A stretch of 38,528 nt of DNA, from NCBI GenBank assembly GCA_029266775.1, contig JAQSWF010000002.1, positions 1 to 38,528 of the forward strand. Direction: 5' to 3'. The translations under genes were made by a program, and so were the position numbers. This document shows, in pieces, positions 19,287-28,102 of the stretch. The notes beneath the pieces were generated by a model. The model was not told the origin of the DNA. It searched no databases and was given only the letters and a program-made list of their open reading frames with translations. The stretch's first letter is position 1. The number at the start of each line of letters is the position of its first letter. This stretch comes from Pseudonocardia sp. GTDB taxonomy: Bacteria; Actinomycetota; Actinomycetes; Mycobacteriales; Pseudonocardiaceae.

Positions 19287-20204
19287 TTATGTCGGTCGCA
19301 GACCCCAGGACCCCGTCCAGGACTCCGCGGGCGCGAGCATGATCAGGCCGGTGCCGGAGTTCAGCGCGTCGGGCGGGCACGTCATGGGCTCGACCGCGAT
19401 GGCTCGGCCACGACCGGGGTGGTCGTCCGGAGTGAACACCTGCACCCATCCGAAGGCGGGTTCGGCCCACAGCTCGAGCCCGCCCGCGGGCCCGAGCAGG
19501 CGATGGCGCACGAGGTGGTCGCCGTCCGCGGGCGCACACCCGCCGAACGCATTGTCGAGGACGAGGTCCTTGACGGGACGGCCGTTGCGGAAATCGTCGT
19601 CGCCGGTGACGGGGCGGGCCGGCCCCGCCGGCAGGCCGCCGTCGAGCGGCAGGGCGGTCGACGCGGCGAGCACGAGCGTGCACTCGTCGGTGGCGACCTC
19701 GCCGACGCGGAGGTAGGGGTGGGCGCCGATCCCGAACGGCACGGCGTTGGCGCCGAGGTTCTCCACGGTGTAGGTGACGGTGAGACCGGCGTCGGCGGCG
19801 ACGGCGTACCGGACCCGCACCGCCAGCGGCACCGGCCACCCGGACTGGACGGCGATCCGGGCACCGAGCGTGATGGCGTGATCCGCGCGCTCGACGACGT
19901 CGAAGAACGTGAAGCGGACGAGCCCGTGGATGGCGTTGCCACGCGCGGGCTCGGTCAGCGCGAGCTGCTGGGTCGCGCCGTCCCAGTTCCACCGGCCACC
20001 GGCGGTGCGGTTCGGCCAGGGGACGAGCAGCGTGCCCGACCCTTGCGGGGGCCGGACGTTGAGGTCGAACGTCTCGACGTAGGGCAGCCCGGCGGCGGTG
20101 AAGCTCCGCAACCCGGCGCCCACCTCCGTCACGACCGCGTCGATGTCGCCGGCAGAAATCTGGAACTGCTCGCCGGTGGGCGGCAGGGGCGCAGCGGTGG
20201 GCAC
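19287..20204 (-). CDS. Aldose 1-epimerase family protein
   Basis: AVVTEVGAGLRSFTAAGLPYVETF...LLVPWPNRTAGGRW, GNAIHGLVR, PFGIGAHPYLRVG, AVEPMTCPPDALNSGTGLIML. Confidence 0.92.
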   Translation of the reverse strand: MPTAAPLPPTGEQFQISAGDIDAVVTEVGAGLRSFTAAGLPYVETFDLNVRPPQGSGTLLVPWPNRTAGGRWNWDGATQQLALTEPARGNAIHGLVRFTFFDVVERADHAITLGARIAVQSGWPVPLAVRVRYAVAADAGLTVTYTVENLGANAVPFGIGAHPYLRVGEVATDECTLVLAASTALPLDGGLPAGPARPVTGDDDFRNGRPVKDLVLDNAFGGCAPADGDHLVRHRLLGPAGGLELWAEPAFGWVQVFTPDDHPGRGRAIAVEPMTCPPDALNSGTGLIMLAPAESWTGSWGLRPT

Positions 20205-20259
20205 CTCGGGAGGTTAACGCGTGTCTGTGGATCGACGTCGCAGCGGAACGACGGGGCGA

Positions 20260-20829
20260 CTACTCGAGATCGGTGCGCGCGAGGTCGATCAGCGCAGGCC
20301 CGTCGCCGTGCCGGTAGTCGGCGGGCCGGGCGAAGAGCGCGCCGCTGCCGCGGTACTCGACGGGCTCGATGCGCACCATCTCGAAGCCGAGGTTCTTGTA
20401 GTAGAGGTGCAAGGCACCGTTGGTCTGCCAGGCGTCGAGGCGGAGCCACTTCCGCTCGCCTGCCTCGGCTCGTTCGGCCGCCCAGTCCAACATGGCCGAT
20501 CCGAGACCGACTCCTCTGTCGCTGCGGGCGACCGCCATCCGGTGGACGTAGAGCGCCGCGGCGCGATCGTCCTCGTCGCGCCAGAAGTCCGTGTCGGCGA
20601 ACTCGTCGAGCCTGATCGTGGCGCCCAGGGCTGCGTCGCGCTCCACGACGAACAGCGTCTCGGCGGCGAGGTCGGTCTCCACGTGTGCGCGCTGCCGCTT
20701 GCGGTTGTTGCCCTGCCACTGGTCGAGGCGGCGCTCCTTCAGCCACGCGATCGTCTCGTCGAGCAAGGCCATGATCGGCTCGACGTCGGCGTCGGCAGCC
20801 TGACGAATGGCGTATCGAGCCAGGTTCAC
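20260..20829 (-). CDS. GNAT family N-acetyltransferase
   Basis: YAIRQAADADVEPIMALLDETIAWL...LYVHRMAVARSDRGVGLGSAMLDWAAERAEAGERKWLRLDAWQTNGALHLYYKNLGFEMV; GTG start overlaps upstream stop. Confidence 0.88.
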   Translation of the reverse strand: MNLARYAIRQAADADVEPIMALLDETIAWLKERRLDQWQGNNRKRQRAHVETDLAAETLFVVERDAALGATIRLDEFADTDFWRDEDDRAAALYVHRMAVARSDRGVGLGSAMLDWAAERAEAGERKWLRLDAWQTNGALHLYYKNLGFEMVRIEPVEYRGSGALFARPADYRHGDGPALIDLARTDLE

Positions 20830-21374
20830 GCGGACAGCTCCGCGTCGTGGTCGGGGTGCATGCGATCGAACGTGATCACGTTGCGGTCGCCGGGAAGGAC
20901 GGCACGCACCATCCGGACCGCCCGGTCGTCGCGGGTGAAGCCGGTGATGATGTGCTCGGCCACGGGCGTCCCCGGCGGAATGCGGAGCCGCTCCACCTCG
21001 GGGGGTCGCGGCATCCGGACCCACACCTCGTCGAGTGCCCGCACCTGGGCGAACCCGTGGTCGGCGAGCACCTGGTTCACGCCTCGGGGGATGTCGTCTG
21101 CCGACATGACTTCAGTGCCTTCGGCGACGTCGCGGGGGTAGTAGCTGTCGTTGAGCTGGAACGGCTCCCGGTCAAGCAGTCGGAGCCGGCTGCGCAGCAC
21201 CACGAACTCGCCTTGTGCCACCCCGAGCCGACGCGCCACATCCTCGGGCGCCGGGATCATCGAGACGTCGATCCGCTGCGACGGGTTGCGCCCCTCGGCG
21301 GTGCCTGCCCTCGTGAACGAGTCCACATCGGCCGTCAGCTTCTTGCGCTGGAAGTCGTCCTGGGGGCGGTACAT
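20826..21374 (-). CDS. UTRA (GntR effector) domain protein apparently lacking the N-terminal HTH
   Basis: RNPSQRIDVSMIPAPEDVARRLGVAQGEFVVLRSRLRLLDREPFQLNDSYYPRDVAEGTEV...; UTRA-like throughout; no wHTH in the 116 bp up to the next gene. Confidence 0.75.
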   Translation of the reverse strand: MYRPQDDFQRKKLTADVDSFTRAGTAEGRNPSQRIDVSMIPAPEDVARRLGVAQGEFVVLRSRLRLLDREPFQLNDSYYPRDVAEGTEVMSADDIPRGVNQVLADHGFAQVRALDEVWVRMPRPPEVERLRIPPGTPVAEHIITGFTRDDRAVRMVRAVLPGDRNVITFDRMHPDHDAELSA

Positions 21375-21489
21375 GAAGTGTCGGAACTTGCCGCCGGAGG
21401 TTGTCGGCCGGGTGCGACGACCCCGACTGCCCGCGGCGGCGACGACGGCCCTGACCCGCCCTGACCCGCCTGCTGCCGTTGCAGGAAAG

Positions 21490-21879
21490 TTAGTTCGCGT
21501 CGGCGCCCGTGACCTGCTCTTCCAGGCGGTCCGCGGTCTCGACGACGAGCCGGAAGGGCCGGTCGAAGCCGACCAGCGCGGCGTCGTCCAGCGGGACCGA
21601 ATGGCGGAACATGGTCACGCCGTCGACAGCGACGACCCCGCCCACGACCGACTGCCCGGCCAAGGTCAGCAGCTCGTCGAGGTTGGCGTCGTCGACCCGG
21701 CAGATCGGCGAGGCGATCTGGGCCCACGGCTCCCCGTCCACGCCGATCACCCGCCGCACGACGACGAGCTGGGTCCGGTCGCCGCTGGTCGGCAGGTTGA
21801 ACCAGAGCTCACCGTCGGCCTGGCGCATCACCTCGTAGCGCACCCGCACGTACGAGACCAGGTCGTCCCAGCCGGCCAC
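21490..21879 (-). CDS. Conserved-looking hypothetical protein (possible YbjN / secretion-chaperone-like fold)
   Basis: MAGWDDLVSYVRVRYEVMRQADGELWFNLPTSGDRTQLVVVRRVIGVDGEPWAQIASPICRVDDANLDELL...; good coding bias, family not certain. Confidence 0.65.
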   Translation of the reverse strand: MAGWDDLVSYVRVRYEVMRQADGELWFNLPTSGDRTQLVVVRRVIGVDGEPWAQIASPICRVDDANLDELLTLAGQSVVGGVVAVDGVTMFRHSVPLDDAALVGFDRPFRLVVETADRLEEQVTGADAN

Positions 21880-21958
21880 GGCGCCTCCGTCCCTGAGCAG
21901 TGCCGGGACCGTACCGCGTGAGACGGGCGGCTCCCGGTCGGGCTGCGCTCCGCGCAGG

Positions 21959-23422
21959 TCAGGCAGCCCGGTACGGGGTCAGCAGCTGGTCGACCGGCGC
22001 GTGGTCGTCGGTGAGGACGTCGGCGTCGCCGGACAGCAGACGGACGGCGTCGGGGCCGAGAACCGATCCCGGCTCGCCCCGGGCAGCGGCCCGGACCTCC
22101 ATGGCGTCGAGGTCGAGCGGGTGGTCCGACGCCACGAGCACGGCGTTGCCCCCGCCGCCCGGCGCGAGCTGGTCCGGACGGACGAGCAGGGCGACATGGG
22201 GGAAGCGGTCGGCCACTGTCGCGGCCTCGGCGGCGAGGAGTCGCCGCGGGTCGTTGTCGATCACGTTGAGCACGTACACGCCGCCGGGCCGCAGGACGCG
22301 GCGCATGCCGTCGACGAACTCGGCCGTCGCCAGCGGCCACGGCACGGACCGCGCGCCGAAGGCGTCGCCGACGACGAGGTCCGCCGAGCCGGCGGGCAGG
22401 TCGCCGACAGTGGTGCGGGCGTCGCCGACCCTCAGCTCCATACCGGGGATCGCGTCGGCGCGCAGGTCACGACGAGCGAGCTCGACGACGCCGCGGTCGA
22501 CCTCGAGCACGGTCGAGCGCGTGCCGGGGCGGGTAGCGGCGAGCCAACGGGGCATCGTGAAGCCGCCACCGCCGAGGTGCACGGCGGCCAGGGGCGCCCC
22601 TGCCGGGAAGGTCGCGTCGACGGCGTCGGCGAACCGGCGGGTGTAGGCGAACTCGAGGTGCGCGGGGTCGGCGAGATCGACGTAGGAGTGGCGCAGGTCG
22701 TCGAGCACCAGCACGCGACCGCTCGGCCGCGCGGGATCGATCTCGACCCGCGCGCAGTAGTAGACGGTGTCGACGTCGCAACGCCCGGGCACGGCGACGA
22801 GCGCGAGGCTCAGCACGACGGCGGCGGTGACTGCGCCGGTGGTGGCGCGACGTGGACGCGCCGCGGCGACGACCGGGGCCAGGAGCAGGCACGCGGCGGC
22901 GGTCACCAGGAGGATCGCGCTCACCGGCAGGAACGTGACCAGCACGAACCCGGTGAGGAACGTGCCGGCGAGCGAGCCGAGCGTGCCGGCCGCCGACAGC
23001 GAGCCGACGACGGTGCCGGCGCGCGAGACGTCGGAGAGCCGTGCACGCGTGACTGCAGGGGTGACCATCGCCAGGGCCGTGACCGCGATGAGAGTGGAGG
23101 CCGCGACCAGCAGCAGGGCCGCCGCGGGCCCGGCGCCGAGCACGGGCCCGAGCAGGCGCACGAGCGGGCGGACGCCGAGCACGCCGAGGCCTCCGACCAG
23201 CAGGGCGCCGGCGGCGACCTGGCGGGGCGGCAGCACGTCCGCCCACCGCCCGCCGAGCGCGGCGCCCGCCGCGATCCCGGCGAGGGCGACGCCGATGACG
23301 GCGGTGGTCGACTCGAGGGTGAGCCCCACGTAGGGGGCAACGAGGCGGGTGGCGAGCGTCTCGACCACGAGGATCGCCGCGCCGCTCACGAGCACGACGA
23401 TCCGGGCGAACAGGGCGCTCAC
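21959..23422 (-). CDS. Membrane-fused spermidine synthase-like protein (MFS/polyamine aminopropyltransferase fusion)
   Basis: N-terminal TM helices (LVVETLATRLVAPYVGLTLESTTAVIGVALAGIAAGAALGG), C-terminal SAM-fold: VHLGGGGFTMPRWLAATRPGTRSTVLEVDRGVVELARR...VGDART. Confidence 0.88.
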   Translation of the reverse strand: MSALFARIVVLVSGAAILVVETLATRLVAPYVGLTLESTTAVIGVALAGIAAGAALGGRWADVLPPRQVAAGALLVGGLGVLGVRPLVRLLGPVLGAGPAAALLLVAASTLIAVTALAMVTPAVTRARLSDVSRAGTVVGSLSAAGTLGSLAGTFLTGFVLVTFLPVSAILLVTAAACLLLAPVVAAARPRRATTGAVTAAVVLSLALVAVPGRCDVDTVYYCARVEIDPARPSGRVLVLDDLRHSYVDLADPAHLEFAYTRRFADAVDATFPAGAPLAAVHLGGGGFTMPRWLAATRPGTRSTVLEVDRGVVELARRDLRADAIPGMELRVGDARTTVGDLPAGSADLVVGDAFGARSVPWPLATAEFVDGMRRVLRPGGVYVLNVIDNDPRRLLAAEAATVADRFPHVALLVRPDQLAPGGGGNAVLVASDHPLDLDAMEVRAAARGEPGSVLGPDAVRLLSGDADVLTDDHAPVDQLLTPYRAA

Positions 23423-23611
23423 CCGTCCATCCTGCCCTGCTGCGGCGGACGCGGACGTGCCAGCACGAGCGTTGAGGGCCCTGCCGAGCGGTAGTGGCCC
23501 CGATGGGACGCTGACCGAGCGAAACCGGCCGATTGTCCCGTTCGACCGCGAAGGGCACCGGCGACCGCGTACCGTCAGTCCGGTCCCGCACCGACCTCCG
23601 GGGGCACCAGC

Positions 23612-24861
23612 GTGAGAGACACCAGCCCGTCGAATCGGCGCCCCGCTCGCCGGCTCCTCGCCACGGTGGCGGCGGTCGCCGCGCTGCTCGGCGTCGTCCC
23701 TCGTCCGCGGTCGCGTCCACGGCGCAGGCGCGCGTCGCGGTCGCCGCCCTGAGCCCCAGCGCCGTCTCCCTGCTGGCGGCCGGCTTCCCGGAGAAGGCAG
23801 AGGTCCGGTTCGAGCTGACAGGCCCCGAGTGCGCGCTGGAGCGCACGGTGGTCGCCGAGGCCGCGACGGTCCGCGTCGACTTCGACGCGGCGCCGGGCTG
23901 TTCGGGCATCACCGTCGCGACGGCGGCGTCGGAGACGCTGTCCGCGTCCACGTCGTTCGTGTTCACCGCGCCGCCGCCGCGTCCGGCCGAACCGCAGCCC
24001 GGCCCCGCGCCGGCGCCCGAGTCCGAGGTCAAGGCGGCCGGCCTGCAGCCGATCACGTCCACGTGCACCGTCGAGGCGGAGGGCGGGCAGGTCCCGGACG
24101 CCAAGCCCGGCGACGTCGTGTGCTTCAGCGGCACGCTCCCGGACCGGCTGCAGATCCGCCAGGGTGGCACGGACGGCGCGCCGATCACCTACTCGGGCCG
24201 GGGGACGGCGACCGTTCCCGGGATCACCGTCCGCGCGGACCACATCGTCGTCGAGGGGTTCGTCTCGAAGGGCGCGAAGGACAATGGCCTCTACGTGGTC
24301 GGCGACCACATCGCGCTCCGCAGCAACGACATCTCCGAGGTGTACATCGGCGACGACGACGTCGACGCAATCCGCTTCTTTGGCGACAACATCACCATCG
24401 CCCACAACTACGCCCACGACATCTGGGCGAACCCCTCGAAGAACCGCAGGCCGCACACCGACTGCATGCAGACCTACGCCCACTCCGAGCCGGCGAGCTC
24501 GAACATCGTCATCGAGGCCAACCGCTGCACGAGCCCCCAGTTTCGGCAGTGCCTCATGGCCGAGGGCCCGCGCGACTTCGAAGACGGGGCGTCGGGCGTC
24601 GGCCGCAGCGCGAACTGGCTCGTCACCGGCAACTACTTCGAGTGCCACGCCGATGCGCAGACGGTTGCGCTGCAGGATATTCACGACGTGACGTTCACGA
24701 GGAACGACTTCCAGGGCACCGGCAACAAGGCCATTGCGCTGCAGAAGGACGCCACCGGTGCGACCGTGGCGGGCGACAACGTCAAGGGGTCGGGCTACAA
24801 GCAGTTGGTGGAGATCGACCACTCGTCGGCCCGCAAGGGCTACCGCGGCCCGGACGCCTGA
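23612..24861 (+). CDS. Secreted right-handed parallel beta-helix protein; signal peptide in a different frame (apparent 1-nt frameshift near 23684-23700)
   Basis: Frame from GTG 23612: VRDTSPSNRRPARRLLATVAAVAALLGVV; other frame: PSSAVASTAQARVAVAALSPSAV...CFSGTLPDRLQIRQGGTDGAPITYSGRGTATVPGITVRADHIVVEGFVSKGAKDNGLYVVGDHIALRSNDIS. Confidence 0.65.
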
Positions 24862-24863
24862 GC

Positions 24864-25184
24864 TCAACCGCACTCGACGACGATCTCTCCCGCCTCCTCC
24901 CGGACCGTGTAGGTGCGGACGGCGTAGTCGCCGTTGTGGCACGAGCCGTCCGCCAGAGAGAACGCGTAGGAGTGCAGCGGGCAGACGACCTTCGTCGGAT
25001 CGGTCTGCCCGTCGGCCAGCGGGCCTCCCGCGTGCGGGCAGACCGCGTCCGTCGCCCGCAGCTCGCCGGAGCGCAGCCGGAACACCGCCACCTGCATGTC
25101 GCCGACCGCGTACGCGCGGGACCCACCGGGCGGCAGGTCCGCCGCCGCGGCGACCCGGTGTCCGGTCACCTCCCCGGTCGTCAT
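24864..25184 (-). CDS. nirD: Nitrite reductase small subunit (Rieske [2Fe-2S])
   Basis: AVFRLRSGELRATDAVCPHAGGPLADGQTDPTKVVCPLHSYAFSLADGSC, the CxH...CxxH Rieske motif; next to nirB. Confidence 0.95.
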   Translation of the reverse strand: MTTGEVTGHRVAAAADLPPGGSRAYAVGDMQVAVFRLRSGELRATDAVCPHAGGPLADGQTDPTKVVCPLHSYAFSLADGSCHNGDYAVRTYTVREEAGEIVVECG

Positions 25185-27727
25185 GGCCGCGCCCCGATCT
25201 TCCCCGCCGCCGAGCTCTGCAGGCTTCCGTCCGCTGCCCGCCGTACCGGCACCTGAGGGAGCGGGATCAGCGGCAGGTTGTCCGCGAACTGACCAGGGCC
25301 GCGGGGATCGCGGCCGTCCTGCCACGGATCGTGGTAGGCGTCGACGGCGTCCTGCATGCGCTCCTCGAGACCGGTGACGACCCCGTCGCGGTCGTCGACC
25401 AGGATCGCCTTGAGCTCGCTCAGGCCCACCCGCGGCACGAAGTCGTACGTGCGCTCGAGCCAGCGGGCGTTCTCCCGGTAGTACTGCATGAACACCCCGG
25501 CCAGTCGCACCACCTCGTCGTGCCCGTCGACGGTCGCGAGCACATCGCCCCGGCGCACCGAGGCCCCCGCCGCCCCGCCGACCAGCACGTCCCAGCGGTC
25601 GTCGTCGACCGCGACCACGCCGACGTCCTTGACCAGCGCCTCGGAGCAGTTGCGCGGGCACCCGGCCACCGCCAGTTTCAGCTTGGCGGGGCTCTCGAGG
25701 CCCTGGTACTGCTGCTCGATCTTGACCGCCAGGTCCGTCGAGTCGCCCAGGCCGTAGCGGCAGAAGTCCGTCCCGACGCAGCTCTTCACCGTCCGGAACG
25801 ACTTGCCGTAGGCGTAGCCCGAGGGCATGTCGAGGTCCGCCCACACGCCGGGCAGGTCTTCCTTGCGCACGCCGAGCAGGTCGATCCGCTGGCCGCCGGT
25901 GATCTTGATCATCGGAACCGCGTACTTGTCCGCGACGTCGGCGATCCGGCGCAGCTGCTCCGCGGTCGTCACGCCACCCTTGATCTGCGGAACCACCGAG
26001 AACGTGCCGTCGCGCTGGATGTTGGCGTGCACCCGGTCGTTGATGAACTTGGCGTCGTTCTCGTGGACGAACTCGCCGTTCCACACCACGCGTAGCAGCG
26101 ACGTCAACGGCATCTTCGACGCCGCGTCCTCACCGTCGGGAGCCAGCGCGGCGAACACCTGGGACACCGACCGCAGGTTCTGCTCCCGGACGGCCGCGAT
26201 CAGGGTCGGCTTGTCCATCGGGATCGACGGCACGTACCAGCTCGCGCTCTCGTCCTCCCCGACCTCGCCGCCGTCCTCGGTGACCGCCCACTCGACGATG
26301 TCGCGCACCAGCCCCTTGCAGGCGCCGCAGCCCTTGCCGGCCCGGGTCGCGGTCATCACCCCACCGACGGTGTGCGTGCCGGCGCGCACGCACGCGACGA
26401 GCTCGCCCTTCGAGACGCCGTTGCAGTTGCACACCTGCACCGACTCGTCCATCTCGGCCGCGCCCTGCTCCTCCCCCGGCCCGGCCAGCTCGAACAGCAG
26501 CTCGACGCGCTCCTCGGGCAGCGGCAGCCCGCGGTCGAAGCTCTGGGTCAGGAACGCGACCTGCTTGGTGTCTCCGAGCAGCATCGCGCCGATCAACCGA
26601 CCGTCCCGGATCACCACGGACTTGTAGATGCCACGCTTGGGCTCCGCGAAGCGGACCCACTCGTCGTCGGGCCGCTGCGGACCCTTCACGCCCATCGCCG
26701 CGACATCGACGCCCGCGACCTTGAGCTTCGTCGCGATCCGTGACCCGTGGTAGGCGGCCTTCGGGTCGGCCCCGGTCAGGTGGTTGGCGAGCACGGTCGC
26801 TTGTTCCCACAGCGGCGCGACCAGCCCGTAGACCTCACCGCGGTGCTGCGCGCACTCGCCGACGGCGTAGATGTCGGCGTCGTCCACCGAGCGCATCTGG
26901 TCGTCGGTGACGATCGCGCGCTCCACCGTCAGGCCGGAGATGACGCCGAGCCCGACGTTCGGCCGGATCCCGGCCGTGACCACGACCATGTCGCAGTCGA
27001 GCGCCGTGCCGTCGGCGAACACGACGGCGCTGACCGACCCGTCGTGCGCGCGGAGCGCGGCGGTCCGCTTGCCGGTGTGGACGGTGATGCCCATCCGCTC
27101 GACGACCGTGCGGAGGATCCCGCCGGCCTCGTCGTCGAGCTGCTGGTTCATCAGCGTCGGCCCCGACTGCACCACGTGCACGTCATGGCCGTGCTGCTGC
27201 AGCCCGTAGGCCGCCTCCAGCCCGAGCAGCCCGCCGCCGACGACGACAGCGGTGCGGCGTTCGGCGGCGTAGTCGAGCATCGCGGTGGCGTCGTCCAGTG
27301 TGCGGAAGCCGAAGACGCCGGGGGTCAGGGTCCTGTCGTCGAGCCACATGCCGTCCGTCGGCGGGAAGAAGGTGCGGCTGCCCGTGGCGATGATCAGCTT
27401 GTCGTAGGACAGGATCGTGCCGTCGTCGGCGAAGACCTTGCGGGCGAACCGGTCGATCCGCACCACCCGCACGCCCGCGTAGAGGGCGATGTCGTTGTCG
27501 GCGTACCAGTCGAGCGGGTTGAGGTAGATTTCGGCCAGGTCGTTCTTGTGCACGGCGTCGTCGCCGGCGAGCACGTGGCTCAGCATGATTCGGTTGTAGT
27601 TGCCGTACGGCTCGTCGCCGAACATCGAGATACGGAACTGCCGCCCGCCGCCGCGCTCGAGGATCTCCTCGACTGCGCGGGCGCCCGCCATGCCGTTGCC
27701 GACGACGACCAGGTCGGGCTTCTCCAT
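25181..27727 (-). CDS. nirB: Nitrite reductase [NAD(P)H] large subunit
   Basis: VVVGNGMAGARAVEEILERGGG..., VCNCNGVSKGELVACVRAGTHTVGGVMTATRAGKGCGACK, VGTDFCRYGLGDS...AGCPRNCSEALVKDVGVV siroheme/4Fe-4S site. Confidence 0.97.
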   Translation of the reverse strand: MEKPDLVVVGNGMAGARAVEEILERGGGRQFRISMFGDEPYGNYNRIMLSHVLAGDDAVHKNDLAEIYLNPLDWYADNDIALYAGVRVVRIDRFARKVFADDGTILSYDKLIIATGSRTFFPPTDGMWLDDRTLTPGVFGFRTLDDATAMLDYAAERRTAVVVGGGLLGLEAAYGLQQHGHDVHVVQSGPTLMNQQLDDEAGGILRTVVERMGITVHTGKRTAALRAHDGSVSAVVFADGTALDCDMVVVTAGIRPNVGLGVISGLTVERAIVTDDQMRSVDDADIYAVGECAQHRGEVYGLVAPLWEQATVLANHLTGADPKAAYHGSRIATKLKVAGVDVAAMGVKGPQRPDDEWVRFAEPKRGIYKSVVIRDGRLIGAMLLGDTKQVAFLTQSFDRGLPLPEERVELLFELAGPGEEQGAAEMDESVQVCNCNGVSKGELVACVRAGTHTVGGVMTATRAGKGCGACKGLVRDIVEWAVTEDGGEVGEDESASWYVPSIPMDKPTLIAAVREQNLRSVSQVFAALAPDGEDAASKMPLTSLLRVVWNGEFVHENDAKFINDRVHANIQRDGTFSVVPQIKGGVTTAEQLRRIADVADKYAVPMIKITGGQRIDLLGVRKEDLPGVWADLDMPSGYAYGKSFRTVKSCVGTDFCRYGLGDSTDLAVKIEQQYQGLESPAKLKLAVAGCPRNCSEALVKDVGVVAVDDDRWDVLVGGAAGASVRRGDVLATVDGHDEVVRLAGVFMQYYRENARWLERTYDFVPRVGLSELKAILVDDRDGVVTGLEERMQDAVDAYHDPWQDGRDPRGPGQFADNLPLIPLPQVPVRRAADGSLQSSAAGKIGARP

Positions 27728-28074
27728 CAGACCTCCACCAGCCCGAGGTCGACCACCAGCGTCCCGCTCTGGCCCTCGCCGGCGGCCAGGTGCAGCTCGA
27801 GCACGGTGCCGTCGTCGAGGTCCTCGACCACCGCGAGCTGGACGTGGGTGGACGCGCGGGCGCCGATCGGGAAGTAGCGCATCGGGGTGCCGTCGCGCAC
27901 CAGCACCACGGTGACCAGCTCGTCCGCGCTGTTGCCGCCCCGGAAGTACAGCGGCTGGGTGGTGACGCCTGGGGGCACGATGTAGTGCAGGGTGTCGTGG
28001 ACCGGAGCTGGTTTGTCCATGCCCTCACCTTCGAACGGAAAGATTCCCTGCAGGAAGCGGGGGGTGCTGTGCAT
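27727..28074 (-). CDS. Small uncharacterised protein of the nitrate assimilation operon
   Basis: 115 aa: MHSTPRFLQGIFPFEGEGMDKPAPVHDTLHYIVPPGVTTQPLYFRGGNSADELVTVVLVRDGTPMRYFPIGARASTHVQLAVVEDLDDGTVLELHLAAGEGQSGTLVVDLGLVEV; TGATG stop/start overlap with nirB. Confidence 0.8.
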   Translation of the reverse strand: MHSTPRFLQGIFPFEGEGMDKPAPVHDTLHYIVPPGVTTQPLYFRGGNSADELVTVVLVRDGTPMRYFPIGARASTHVQLAVVEDLDDGTVLELHLAAGEGQSGTLVVDLGLVEV

Positions 28075-28102
28075 CGGTGGCTCCTCGTGTCGGTCGATCG
28101 GG

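Noticed and set aside
21451-21470. Direct repeat CTGACCCGCC x2 downstream of the 129-aa hypothetical gene
   Set aside because: Only two 10-bp copies in high-GC DNA; likely chance or slippage.
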